DNA of 64,000 bases from Liolophura sinensis (Eukaryota > Mollusca > Polyplacophora > Chitonida > Chitonidae): positions 17,035,717 to 17,099,716 of the forward strand of contig NC_088305.1 in the NCBI RefSeq assembly GCF_032854445.1. The letters run 5' to 3'. Below the pieces are notes generated by a model. It did no database searches. It was given only the letters and a program-made list of their open reading frames with translations, and was not told the DNA's origin. Shown piece by piece: positions 33,501 to 44,729 of the stretch (the stretch's first letter is position 1; every line of letters begins with the position of its first letter). A program made the translations under genes and the position numbers.

Positions 33501-34629
33501 CCGTGGCCACCGCTTCTTGGCCGTGACCACCTCTTCTTGACCGTGACCACCTCTTCTTGACCGTGACCACCTCTTCTTGACCGTTACCACCTCTTCTTGA
33601 CCATTAACACCGCTTCTTGGCCGTGACCACCTCTTCTTGACCGTGGCCACCGCTTCTTGGCCGTTACCACCTCTTCTTGACCGTGGCCACCGCTTCTTGG
33701 CCGTTACCACCTCTTCTTGACTGTTACCACCTCTTCTTGACTGTTACCACCTCCTTTTTTTATCGTTATATAAGTTTTTCTAACATTGTTCAAAACTCAA
33801 TTACCTTCCTATGTCAGTACACCGCTGCATGCAGGAGTTCTTTCCTTGTCGCTCCCAAGTGTATGATATCTTCAGTGGGCCTACATTAAACCATCACAGT
33901 CTTTCTCTCTTATGCATTAAGTGCAGAGATACCATCAAATCGAAACCCTTCGTTTGGTTAATAATGTAGTTTGGGCCAGTTACAGTAAACTGTTATTATA
34001 CACCTTTCTACGCTCAGCCTTTTTTATAAGCAAAAGTTGATAAATTGTACTGTTCAGTATTCGCTCAAGCTTCAATGTGTACTCATATCGCTCCATACAC
34101 TCAAAAAATGAATCGCGTAAATTTAACAGAAAGTCTGTTATCTGAGTGATGCTAGGATGTATTTTGTTATTGCAGCAGATTACTCTGTTAAATACAACAC
34201 ATATATTCTTTTAATTCCACATAAGCATTCTATTAAACTAACAGAATATTGTGCTGAATATGACACAATATTGTGTTATAATAACAAAATATATTCTAGC
34301 ATCACTCAGACAACAGACTCCCTGTTAAATTTAAGGGATTAATTTTTTAGTGTACGCCATCGCTTCATACGTCATCGCTTCATACGTCATCGCTTCATAC
34401 GTCATCGCTTCATGTGCACTGTTACAGCGAGGCTAACCTGAGGAGGACGTTCAAGGAGTTTGACCAGGACGGCAGCGGGACGATATCTGCAGCCGAACTG
34501 AAGCAAGCCCTGTCCAAATGTAACATAAAGATATCGGACGCCGATGCCAAGAGTATGATACAGCAGGCGGACAAATCCGGCGATGGGCAGATTGACGTGG
34601 AGGAATTCCTCGCTGTATTTCAAGTATAA
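30398..34629 (+). CDS. Calmodulin-like four-EF-hand calcium-binding protein
   Basis: Three exons (30398-30550, 32574-32668, 34428-34629) join in phases 0 and 2 to give 149 residues, the length of calmodulin. All four EF loops keep the calcium ligands at positions 1, 3, 5, 7, 9 and 12: DKNGDGTLSIQE, DKNKSRSVDLQE, DQDGSGTISAAE and DKSGDGQIDVEE. In loop 2 the usual Gly at position 6 is Arg, which may weaken binding. Identity to calmodulin proper is only moderate (for example the linker region CENRPRTEVNEANLRR), so this is a calmodulin-like or troponin-C-like divergent member, not calmodulin itself. It presumably acts as a cytosolic calcium sensor. Exon 1 is preceded by an acceptor, so a 5' UTR exon lies upstream. 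The gene looks intact. Confidence 0.85.
31095..31275 (+). mobile_element. SINE-like repeat
   Basis: A B-box-like stretch (GGCTCGAATCC at about 31131-31141) follows a GGGCCTCTGACC head. The 3' end is ACGTTGTTAAACACCAG followed by an ATAAATGAATGA tail. This organisation is typical of tRNA-derived SINEs. It lies within EF-hand intron 1. Confidence 0.5.
32574..32668 (+). CDS. EF-hand protein coding exon 2
   Basis: Short exon (95 bp) after the acceptor at 32572-32573, donor GTAAGT at 32669. It encodes DWFLEVDKNKSRSVDLQEFL with EF loop 2 and ends phase 2. Too short to stand out as an ORF. Confidence 0.8.
33121..33752. repeat. 20-bp minisatellite in EF-hand intron 2
   Basis: About 31 tandem copies of a 20-bp unit close to ACCACCTCTTCTTGACCGTG, with frequent variant positions. 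Because the unit is strongly biased (pyrimidine-rich on this strand), the opposite strand stays open and gives Lys/Arg-rich spurious ORFs. Confidence 0.95.
34098..34352. mobile_element. MITE with about 74-bp terminal inverted repeats, TA-flanked
   Basis: The left arm 34098-34171 and right arm 34280-34352 are inverted copies with roughly ten differences. The tips read CACTCAAAAAATG and CATTTTTTAGTG-like, and both sides abut TA (34096-34097 and 34353-34354). A short unrelated centre separates the arms. The structure fits a non-autonomous mariner/Tc1-type element inserted in the intron. Confidence 0.8.
34355..34412 (+). repeat. 15-bp tandem repeat beside the exon-3 acceptor
   Basis: Four copies of a unit close to CGCTTCATACGTCAT occupy the space between the MITE and the exon-3 acceptor, ending about 15 bp before the splice site. 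Confidence 0.85.
34428..34629 (+). CDS. EF-hand protein coding exon 3
   Basis: Acceptor AG at 34426-34427. The first base completes Asn. It encodes EF loops 3 and 4 and ends EEFLAVFQV, stop TAA. ATTAAA at 34676-34681 may serve for polyadenylation. Confidence 0.85.
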
Positions 34630-34699
34630 ATTTAATGTAACGTTGATGGCTAGAATTCCGCCCGATTGAAAGGAAATTAAATCGTTGCCAGGTAGCTTG

Positions 34700-37045
34700 T
34701 GTAAGATATTGGCAGGTCAAGGCTAAATTTCAGGTACCGGTACTTAACATCTACTCGAAGTGACAAGGCTCAAGGCTTTAACGCAAGAAATCCTATCTCT
34801 GCTGTAAGCTAATCGGCGATTGTCCCTATGCGAGGACAGACACATAGAAAATGCCAGGGAGCATTAAAGATTAAGAAACGGTATTAAATTAGCAATTAAG
34901 AGAACCCCGATTTCTTTTTAACTGAGAGACGTTTTCTGGAAGAATGGGTTATTGTACCTACATATATTAATTAGCATTTCTATTTTTCACAACAAAATAT
35001 TTATCACACCAACACGGTTGTCATAGTAAGATAATTATCACAGCAAAAGGTTTGCCACAGCAAAATAATGGTCACAGCAAAATCATTTCTACATCAAAAT
35101 GTAGTTGTCACATTGACCAGCATGTCCAGGGATCGCTTTTGCGCCAGAATATTTAGTATATGTAACAAGTCTTGCCCATATATGGCCTTTGTTCCTATCT
35201 GTGTATGTATTGTTGTATAATAAAATACACCACGTGTCACATGTTAGACAACAAAACTGTGATACATCAGCAAAACACAAGTTAACATCTTCATCGTGTT
35301 TAACGTCGAAATCTCATATCAGAAATTGTATTTCAGTAGATGGTGTATAAAAAAAGAACTTTATTTTCCAGTATTATAACCTAGATTGCCGTGTCTAATT
35401 TTGCCCAAAGCACAAAGCAGGCTTGCTCACATGCATAATACCGTCACTTACTTAGTCTTGTTACCAGTATTTATATATAGTAGAGTTGCCATTCTTATAT
35501 ACTGCCAGTATCAGTTTATTAACATTGTGTATATCGTGGCGTCAGGTTAATAAAATCAATATTATTTTATATTACACATCTTTTGAGTTATTACTCCTTT
35601 TTAAGTTACCCAAAACCGCTCAAACCTCAAATATTCATTTTAAGTAGAAACAGAAAAGAAATATTTCGCTTACAGTTGTTTATGACGAGGCTCAAGAAGT
35701 TGTGTGTGAAAGAAATCGCTCAGCTAAATCTGAAGGGAAACGGCAGTCACATATGGTCAGGTATTTGGGAAGTTAAAACCTACATGCAGCAAAGACTGGA
35801 ATGGAACCTGCGTGGTCTCGTTGTCTAGGGTTAAATGCCTTCCAACAGAACTTATTAGTTCAGATTTGGTTGTTTTCTTTGCCCGTGCTGAAGACCATTT
35901 ATACTATTTCACTGAATATGCCAGTAGATGATTTATTACTGTCATAAAATTGCCTTGTCTTCGTCTTAAATACATGACCTTTAAATATAAAATGCATTAT
36001 CTAAAACTCTGTTTCATGCTGATTACGAATAAGCAAAAAAGGCAAAGATTAGAGACTTTTATCAAGATATATTTTTATAATAACTAATGACTTGAATATT
36101 AACAATCAATGACTTGATCAGCAATGGCGGAGAAAAGGACCTCCAAAGTATACATGAAACCTTTGTTTTTTGGTTTAATTTTTCTTCTTAATACCCAGTT
36201 TCGTATGTGCCACAACACCATAGTGGCCCAAGCGGACTGTCCGGAAATTAAGCAGACTGCAGACATGACGCCATCGGTGATAGCTGTCAAAACAGTCTTG
36301 TGGGGAACAGAGTCCGTACAGTAAGCGCCAAGCTGAACCGCTAACCCGGCAAGTTAAGCGTTGAAGTCATTACCGAAAACTTCCAATCAGACAAAAAAAA
36401 GCGCAAAATAAAGGGGTAATGAAGAAAAACAAAATATACCTTTTTTTATTAATTTATTTATTTCTGCATAGCTTTCTCCCTTTGCCGTTAAAATTATTAT
36501 CTTTTAGAGGTCTAGCATATTGTTTGATACATGAACACGATAATTATGTCAAGCGACTGGGCTACTACAGTGCCTCTGCGAGTTGCATGTTTTTGCTCGT
36601 TTTCCCCCCGTTGTTCATATGTGACAGACGGCCTCACGCACTTTTGTCTGTCGCGTTGACCGATCTACGAGTTCATACAACACTGTTTACTTAATCAATA
36701 TAGGTATAATTTAAAGTACAGAAAACAATGATATTGTTATCGATCGATGGAATCAAGCTGTCATCAAGTGCCATATGCATAGGTAATGCACATACAACCA
36801 CACATGCCCTTGCAGACATGCCTTCGACAAACTGTGTCGACATGTGCAATGTCAATATATTTGATATCTTTTCGAAAATCTCTCTCTGCCTCTCTGTCGA
36901 TGGGCTAAATGTTACATAGTTTACAGGTCCACAAATCCCACCTTTTTCACATTTGTGTTTCACCTGGCCAAATGCGGGCACTTTGGAAGTAAGTACCAAA
37001 CACCTGTATCAACAGGGTGTTTCAGGATGGCCAAATTCCTTCTTT
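34700..37045. other. AT-rich intergenic DNA
   Basis: No convincing exon. An ORF at 36124-36324 (plus) starts with a hydrophobic segment (PLFFGLIFLLN) resembling a signal peptide, but there is no other support. Confidence 0.35.
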
Positions 37046-37050
37046 TTACT

Positions 37051-37178
37051 GGGTCTGTCAGCAACCTGCGGATGGTCGTGGGTTTCCTCCCAGCTTCCTC
37101 CCACCAAAACGCTGACCGCCGTCGTATAAGTGAAATATTCTTGATTACGGCGTAAAACACCAATCAAATAAATAAATA
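37051..37178 (+). mobile_element. SINE 3' fragment (GGGGCCTCCGTGGC family)
   Basis: Matches the last half of the full SINE at 43482: GTCAGCAACCTGCGGATGG, CGTCGTATAAGTGAAATATT and GGCGTAAAACACCAATCAAA followed by an (AATA)n tail. Confidence 0.85.
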
Positions 37179-37199
37179 CAGCTGTAAATCTTTTACCGT

Positions 37200-37562
37200 A
37201 TAGATCTGCCTCAAAGGGTGGAATAATTACACTAGCTGGAACAGCTATTAAAAAACCGAACAATACACCAATCCACAGTTCACATCTCTCTTTTTATTAT
37301 TATTATTACGTGCAGCACCAGAACCATATACAAGAATATTTATATCAACATATAGGCCAAGTTCACTACTGACAAATGTCCAACAAAGAAGAAAAAAAAA
37401 ACACATCGTTATAACATTTACAACTGATATAGCTATGGTGTAAAATGTTTGATCCCAAAACGAACCAAAAGAATCGCTGCGATTTGTGAAAGCCGACAGA
37501 AAATATCTTCTGTTTTTGACACAAACAAGTGATGCCATGTATAATGCGAATACAATGACCAT
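37200..37562 (-). other. Possible multi-pass membrane protein exon or remnant
   Basis: A 104-codon open frame with at least two hydrophobic segments (VIVFALYMASLVCV and ISVVNVITMCFFFLLCW). A third stretch with FLIAVPASVIIPPFEADLY lies in a neighbouring frame right below it, next to the SINE. Codon choice looks protein-like, but no family is recognised and no splice sites are convincing. It could be a receptor or transporter remnant. Confidence 0.25.
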
Positions 37563-37569
37563 TGCCTTG

Positions 37570-39135
37570 GAATTGTGTGTACATCACTATAACGCTACAT
37601 GTACAACGTAATACTACACATTGGAAAACAAATTTTCACAGCATAATTACATGTATTACTATTGTGTGTATGCATAAAGATTTAAATAGCACAATGGACT
37701 AGTTTTGGTGTTTCCCAAACCTGGATACAAGAAACACATAGGGTACAAATCTGTGTCCGAGAACGAACGCCAATGATCCATGTATTCATCTGATCTGGGA
37801 TTAACGCCGTGCTGAAGAATTTTCGCTTTTAGGGTCTGAAGTCAATTTCATGAGTGGAGAAAATCGAAGTGAACGCCATAAACCACCTGGCTTTTGACAC
37901 TTTCTTACACGTGACTTCAAGATCATCCTAATGGAAGGCAAGTTATGTCTGGCGAGGTCCATGCAAGACCACCTACATGATCATGCGAATAATGTCAACT
38001 GTGTATTGGCACTAACAGCGGAGGCCTGGGGTTACCTTAAGCGTAAGCTTCTTAACCCCTCGGGCACGAAAATGTAAAAACATACTAGTATGTTTTGCAA
38101 CGAATAGATATGTGCAATAGCAAAACAGAAAACGCTCATGAACAGATGGAACCTTTAAAAATACAATATGCCAACCTATATACCAAAAACCAGATTATAC
38201 ATTGTCTACGCTGACAGCTCATATATGTACAAAAAGTAAACACAAATCATTTGGACAAAAAAAAAACAACAACAAAAAGGATCAGACTTAGCTTAGCTTT
38301 TGTGTTCTCTAGATAAAACAAACGCACTGCTACTGAGCATTAGGTATGCTCAACAGCTCATTTACCTATTTAAAATATGGATAGGCATTACATAACGAAA
38401 GTAAAACCAGCCCAAGACAAAATGTGAGACTCCATTGCTGACATAATACACTAGACTTCAGCGCTAGCACAAAAACATTCCAACAATGTTCAATGATGTA
38501 AAAAAAATTACGATGTCAATTTAGATAATTTCAACACAAAGTCTTGAGCAGAAATAACAAAAATTAGCACATCAAATTTCGTGGTCATCCATTATTGAAA
38601 AGAAATCACGAAAAGGGTAAATATAAAATAAATTCTTATCTCAGCAGATGTAATATATTTTGACACTGGCATCACAGAAGTGAAATGGCGGCCTTTTTTC
38701 AATCACATAATACGCTTTACGACCAAATTAAGATAAGAGCAAAATTTGAAAACTGTCCACTTAGATGCTGTAATTGTCAATTAACATTACAGGACTGTAA
38801 GCTACGTGTTTAGGCTGACAGCTGCGAAATCTCAAGATTTCTTGACGATTTTAGCCCACATTATAGTACCTAATAGGGCACTCAAATATTAAAGGTAGCT
38901 GCCTTAGGCCCACCATCAGTCTCTTAGTTCTTAACGTAAATGTCGTCTTATCCAATCTTAACACGAATACACGCCCGACAGCCTTGTTACATGTCCCAGT
39001 GGGTGAAAATGGATTCAAGATAAACAATGGAGGCAGTTAGCTCATAAACAGCTTTTTTTTTTCTTTGATCCATTTTTAACAGTTAAACTTAACATCCTAC
39101 CCTACTGCATCGTGTATGTACATTTACATACATGT
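37570..39135. other. AT-rich intergenic DNA
   Basis: No gene, RNA or repeat could be supported. Confidence 0.4.
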
Positions 39136-39139
39136 ATAT

Positions 39140-39250
39140 TTATTTACATTCATTCGATTGCTGTTATACGCCGCACTTACTAAAGGATATTTCACTTACA
39201 CAACGGCAGCCAGCTTAGAGCACGGGAGGGCCCACAGGAGACCAACGACC
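39140..39250 (-). mobile_element. SINE 3' fragment (GGGGCCTCCGTGGC family)
   Basis: Reverse-complement copy of the SINE tail (TTATACGCCGC, GGATATTTCACTTACAC and GGCAGCCAGC on the plus strand), diverged. Confidence 0.65.
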
Positions 39251-39647
39251 TCCATACGCACATCAAATGTACACAATTTCACTAAATTATATATCTATAT
39301 ATAGGTATGATAATTAAAAATCTTAACAGTTAACCTTACGCTTCGTTCGGGTTCGTCATGTTCACATTCCAAAATCATTTAGCCAACGTTTTGGTCACAA
39401 TCAGATTTTAAGCTTTTTGCTTCATGAATAAATAAATTAAAATGTTATCAGTCAGAGACAGTGTCCCAACTGGATCATCCAAATGTGAAAGCTATAGATG
39501 CTGACTTACACAGGTGTTCAGGGGTGCAATACATCAATATTCTGTTCAAGGCAAGAGCTTTTAAAATAAGTTTAACTTATGCATGATATACAAAAGTAGA
39601 TACAAGATGGATTTCATATCTGTGAATCGAAATCGCATTCATGACGG

Positions 39648-39765
39648 AAAAACCTTGCACACAAATGAATACAGATTAATTTGCCCTATTTCAGTGAAAA
39701 TCCCAAAAACCTTGCACACAAATGAATACAGATTAATTTGCCCTATTTCAGTGAAAATCCCAAAA
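39648..39765. repeat. 57-bp tandem duplication
   Basis: Two practically identical 57-bp copies starting at 39648 and 39705 (AAAAACCTTGCACACAAATG). The high identity suggests a recent duplication. Confidence 0.9.
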
Positions 39766-39769
39766 GTAC

Positions 39770-41540
39770 GTACTATCCCTAATTCCTCAACCATTTTGCA
39801 AACGAGAGAACAACTTTCAATGCCATTTCTGCACATCTTTAACTTGATTTAGTTGTATTAGCTTCAGCTTTTCGCAAAAAGTATAAATTTATCAGTCCAA
39901 ACAGAACTATGCCTTCAGAATATGCTTGGACAAACACCTGCAAACACGTTAAAAGGCTTAAGAATTGCAGTACATAAAATTCAATGAAAAAATGCTGTCC
40001 TGTGTATAACATTAGTCCATAATAAGAGCCCTGAAGCTTTCCAAGATGCAGTCTTGTACACGTGAATTTATCCCTCCACCCAGTAGTTCTTTGATATATG
40101 AGTAAACCTTAACACTGGAAAGAATGCTGAAAAACTAGGATTGCCCCCAAAAAAATTTTGATTCCACCACAGATTTGTATTAATACATGAAGAAGGCTGT
40201 TCACAGTAATAATTTAAACCCCATTTTTTGCGGAGGGCAGATATGCTACATATTTATATGTGATGAGTAGGCTAAATTAAGACCAGTTTTGTCCTGTAAA
40301 AATTCCTCACCAAACATTATTAAAACACCTCCTCTTCATGGTATCCTTCGCTTACACATGATACAGTAGTCAAAGATATGCATGTAACCATTTGGACGGC
40401 GATACGTGAACATGAGAACAATCCTTTGGGAAATAATCACTGACCGCGTAACATGAATAATGCGAAATCCCATTCAAATCAGCATGATAAAAATCTCAGC
40501 ACAAGTTATATAACATCTGTAAATTAATATATATTGAGCATGCCATACATAAAGTATATGAATTAAATTTGTTGTAAATAATGAGATTAAAATTGGGCCA
40601 TCAACAAAAATATGTTTATTAGGCGTAACCGGACCAACCTCCAAAACAAGGCTGTACTACACAGCTTTCATTGCAATTGTTATTTTTTTTTTGTTTTTTT
40701 GTATATTTTGATATCTTTTTCTTTGGCCAAGATAAAAAAAATCTTTACAAACTGATCAGATTTTTTTTATGTACAGCTGCTGTTTTGGCAGAAAAGAAAA
40801 ACCTGGCAAATACGTAAATAATGATTTTCTCTGACTGTATTATAACAAGTCACTGATATCCTGGCTAAAAATCAGCATGAGTAAACTCATATGTGTAACA
40901 AGGTTATAGTATAGTAACATCCAACGACAACAACTCAATATACACCCTCACTTAGTGTCTGTTATATGGAAGACAAGACTGACAAACCAGACCAAAATAT
41001 ACGTGTAATTAACAGATATTCCTGAGATTTAACCACATCACATCATATGCACGTGACTCTGTGTAAATGTGTGCAGCCATGAATCATACAAGCCTGTATA
41101 TACACGTGTATATAAACACACGGTAATGAAGAAAACCAATACATATATATATATGTACATATATGTGTTAATACGGATAAAAAATAGTAGAATTCATCAT
41201 TAACTTACTCTTTAATACAAAATTTAGTCTTCATATATCAGATTGAACACAAATTAGTAGTACATGTACACTGTGTGTAAACAAACAAATATACAGTTTG
41301 TTACCTGCTTTAATAATTCACTGACAATGAAAGTTACCATGGTTACTCTGCGGAACCAAGTTGGCACCAAGTATACTAAAGTCTTAAGGTTATCATCTTA
41401 ATCAGTATAGGAGATCAGCAATTCATGGATAACACTGCCAATAAGAATGACAAATGAGATAGGTTTTCTTTGTCACCTTTGTCAAATTACAAATCACCAA
41501 AAATGGAAAGGACTGTGGTTGATTTTAGTACCATGTCAGG
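39770..41540. other. AT-rich DNA, probably including the 3' UTR of the aquaporin-like gene
   Basis: No ORF of interest. The aquaporin stop is at 41544 and its 3' UTR must extend leftwards from there. No single poly(A) signal stands out among many AT-rich candidates. Confidence 0.35.
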
Positions 41541-41543
41541 ACT

Positions 41544-41917
41544 TCACTCGTTTCGCTTAATGCTGGTACTTCTCATCTGTGTAACACTGTTACTGTTTGC
41601 CACTCTTTTCCTCACCGCTGTCTGGCCTTTAGACTTGCGGTGACTGTCTATAGAACTATTGCATGTACCTGTGCCGTTCATTTTACGGCTGCTCTCTCTT
41701 TTTTCCTGCTTGTGGCCCACTATTTTGGACTTACGTGTAGAGCCAGGGATTTCTGTGGCTTTCTTGATGAGGCTGTTAAGTTTAACGCCCAGGAAACAGC
41801 CAACAAATGGCCCCAGCCAGTAGACCACGATGTGTTCCCAGCGGGTAGTACCCTTACAGCCAAAGTTCTGGGAGGACGCCATGGCTGGGTGGAAGAACAT
41901 CCCCGTCAGACTCAGGC
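41544..41917 (-). CDS. Aquaporin-11-like coding exon 2
   Basis: The acceptor CCCACAG lies at 41924-41918. The exon opens GLSLTGMFFHPAMA and ends TSIKRNE with stop TGA at 41546-41544. Confidence 0.8.
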
Positions 41918-44642
41918 CTGTGGGACATACACAGATTAACTAGGATGATTGAATAATAATTAGCATACATTTATATATTCAGAGGTTTGGGGTGAAATAT
42001 CCATATTAACTAATCAAATCAAATTTCCTGTATAATATCGAGAATAGCTCACATGATTGCATGTCAGTAAATATCAGACTCGTCCCTGCACTATGTACAT
42101 TAGTGTTAATATGATCCTAAAATTTGAAAAATATAAATTTTAGGAACTTTATTACTGATCTTGAACAACATGTAACACAAACAAAGTTGATATTTTGTGA
42201 AAGATGATTATTTGGGCTACTCTATATTAATACCAAAATTTGATTTGATTTGCACTGATCTATTTTTTTGCCAAAATTCTCCAGTATAACCTCTTTAAAG
42301 CTGTATTATTGAAAGTATTTTTGATCAGAATTATTCTTCTATTTGATTGTTGTTTAACAGCATGCTCAAGAATTTTTCACTCGGTCAAGAAAACCGCAGT
42401 GCCCAGACTAAACCATCAGTCTTTGGCAAGCTTTACGTCTAAACTTTCTTATGTGTGACGTACATCTACTCAAATACACACCATCATGATACTGGTGAAA
42501 AGCAAACGTTTACTCTTCTATAAATGTTAGAATGTACAATCAGCTCCAACAGTAAGGTTGTCGACCATATCATAAATCAGCCCCAATAGTAAGGTTGTCA
42601 ACCATTTATCATCAATTGGCCCCAACAGTAAGGTTGTCAACCATTTATAATCAATCAGCCCCAACAGTAAGGTTGACGACCATTTATCATCAATCGGCCC
42701 CAACAGTAAGGTTGTCAACCATTTATCATCAATCAGCTCCAACAGTAAGGTTTTCAACCACTTATCATCAATCAGGCCCAACAGTAAGGTTGTCAACCAT
42801 TTATCATCAATCAGCCCCAACAGTAAGATTGTCGACCATCTATCATCAATCAGCCCCAACAGTAAGGTTGTCAACCACTTATCAATCAGCCCCAACAGTA
42901 AGGTTGTCGACCACTTACCATCAATCAGCCCCAACAGTAAGGTTGTCGACCACTTATCATCAATCAGCCCCAACAGTAAGGCTGTCGACCACTTATCATC
43001 AATCAGCTCCAACAGTAAGGCTGTCGACCATTTATCATCAATCAGCTCCAACAGTAAGGTTGTCTACCACTTATCATTAATCAGCCCCAACAGTAAGGTT
43101 GTCAACCACTTATCATCAATCAGCCCCAACAGTAAGGTTGTCGACCACTTATCATCAATCAGCTCCAACAGTAAGGTTGTCAACCATTTATCATCAATCA
43201 GCCCCAACAGTAAGGTGGCTGATCATATCATTAATCAGCCCCAACAGTAAGGTTGTCAACCACTTATCATCAATAAGCCCCAACAGGAAGGTTGTCGACC
43301 ATTTCTCATCAATAAGCCCCAACAGGAAGGTTGTCGACCATTTCTCATCAATCAGCCCCAACAGGAAGGTTGTCAACCATTTATCATCAATCAGCCCCAA
43401 CAGGAAGGTTGTCAACCATTTGAAAGTATTCAATCAGCCCCAACAGTAAGGCTGTCGACCACTTATCATCAATCAGCCCCAGGGGCCTCCGTGGCTCAGT
43501 CGGTTAAAGCGCTAGCGCAGCGTAATGACCCACGAGTCTCTCACCAATGCGGTCGCTGTGAGTTCAAGTCCAGCTCATGCTGGCGGCCGTACGTGAGAAG
43601 GTCTGCCAGCAACCTGCGGATGGTTGTGGGTTTCCTCTCGGCTCTGCCCGGTTTCCACCCACCATAATGCTGGCCGCCGTCGTATAAGTGAAATATTCTT
43701 GAGTACGGCGTAAAACACCAATCAAAAAAAAAAAAAAAAAAAAATCAAAATCAATCAGCCCCAACAGTAAGGTTGTCAACCACTTATCATCAATCAGCCC
43801 CAACAGTAAGGTTGTCGACCATTTATCATCAATCAGCCCCAACAGTGAGAAACAAATCTGCTTTTGATGTTATGAAATCAAGTCCCATATATACAGAAAA
43901 GTGTGCTAAATGCACAAAAGGTAACATAAAATAGATAACTGTTGTAGCATACATGTATGTGTACACTGTAAAAAGAGCAAACAGTTCTTTATACCATACC
44001 TGACACAATTAGTCCTGTCAACAAACTGCATGTCAGGACGTTGTTCAGACCTTTCCAAGGTACAAAACGATGGGATTGTAATACAACATCTGTCATTGTT
44101 GCCCCACCTTCAATAAGAAAGCCTAGTAACACCGAAACAGACAGGTAAGTATAGCACTGCTTTTGCTGCAGCCGTATGGAGTGATATTCATGAAAGTCAA
44201 GGGACCAGAAGTGTTTCACATACTGAAAGGCACAGTACCCAGAAAATGCTTGTAAGACAAGCTTAAGAAGGGTTTTCATCAGAGACTGCCGATGCTGAAA
44301 ATATTTCTTTGCGTTCCCCACAGGGTTTGCACAGGAGTCTGTAAATATCCTGGCGTAGCACATCATCAAAGTGAATATCACAAGATACAGGCCCAACCAG
44401 CCATACAGACGCAGTGAGTTCCCGTTCTCAAAGCTGACGGCACACGTTTGAAATGTCGAAATAAAATCAGCGATGAATTCCTGCAGACGGCGTGGACTCG
44501 CAGCCTTGTTTAATCGCCTTAACGAACTGGCGATGAGGAAAGTAGCCGTGTAGTAGAGGAGAGAGCCAAGTATAGGGTGCAGGTGATAGGTGGGAGGTGT
44601 CTGCTCAAAAGTCACCATCCAGAGTTCACGCCAATCCATCAT
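41544..44642 (-). CDS. Aquaporin-11-like (unorthodox) channel
   Basis: Two coding exons (44642-44000 and 41917-41544, joined in phase 1) give 338 residues. Six hydrophobic segments in two three-helix halves fit the MIP fold. The first pore box is NPV (DSCANPVGNAK, about residues 99-109), where AQP11 has NPC. The second is HPA in LTGMFFHPAMASSQNF, at the place of the family's TGAVFNPALA. YWLGPFVGCFLGV after it matches the AQP11 helix 6. AQP11/12-type channels act mainly in intracellular membranes and pass water, glycerol or peroxide. The C-terminal tail (about 75 residues, Lys/Ser-rich) is longer than in vertebrate AQP11. No frameshift or internal stop is seen. The intron is filled by a 39-bp minisatellite with an inserted SINE. 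Confidence 0.8.
42530..43850. repeat. 39-bp minisatellite in the aquaporin intron
   Basis: About 27 copies of a 39-bp unit near CAGCCCCAACAGTAAGGTTG followed by TCGACCACTTATCATCAAT, interrupted at 43482-43744 by a SINE. Since 39 is a multiple of three, both strands carry long periodic ORFs that are not genes. Confidence 0.95.
43482..43744 (+). mobile_element. tRNA-derived SINE (GGGGCCTCCGTGGC family), full length
   Basis: Full copy inside the minisatellite. The tRNA head runs from GGGGCCTCCGTGGCTCAGTC (A box) to a B box at about 43561-43572 (GAGTTCAAGTCC). The body ends GGCGTAAAACACCAATCAAA with a 20-bp A-rich tail. TCAATCAGCCCC occurs on both sides, but since it is part of the array unit it does not prove a target duplication. 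Confidence 0.9.
44000..44642 (-). CDS. Aquaporin-11-like coding exon 1
   Basis: Starts MMDWRELWMVTFEQTPPTYH. The exon probably begins at 44722, after the acceptor TTTTTCTGTTGCAG, giving about 80 bp of leader. The donor GTATGG is at 43999, leaving one base of a Gly codon. Confidence 0.8.
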
Positions 44643-44729
44643 GGTGACTTTCTGTTGATCACAAGAAAGTGTTTTCAGCTTCTGTCAGATTTACCTCATC
44701 AGATAACTTCTTGGCTGCTCTTCTGCAAC

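Noticed and set aside
33226-33710. Arg/Lys-rich ORFs resembling a basic repeat protein
   Set aside because: Translation of the 20-bp intronic minisatellite. Frame phase drifts and no gene signals are present.
42527-43451. Long ORFs on both strands over the 39-bp array
   Set aside because: They are products of a repeat period divisible by three. No start context, splice sites or family similarity.
43482-43585. Possible tRNA gene
   Set aside because: Head of a full SINE with A-rich tail. The same head is seen at 26323.
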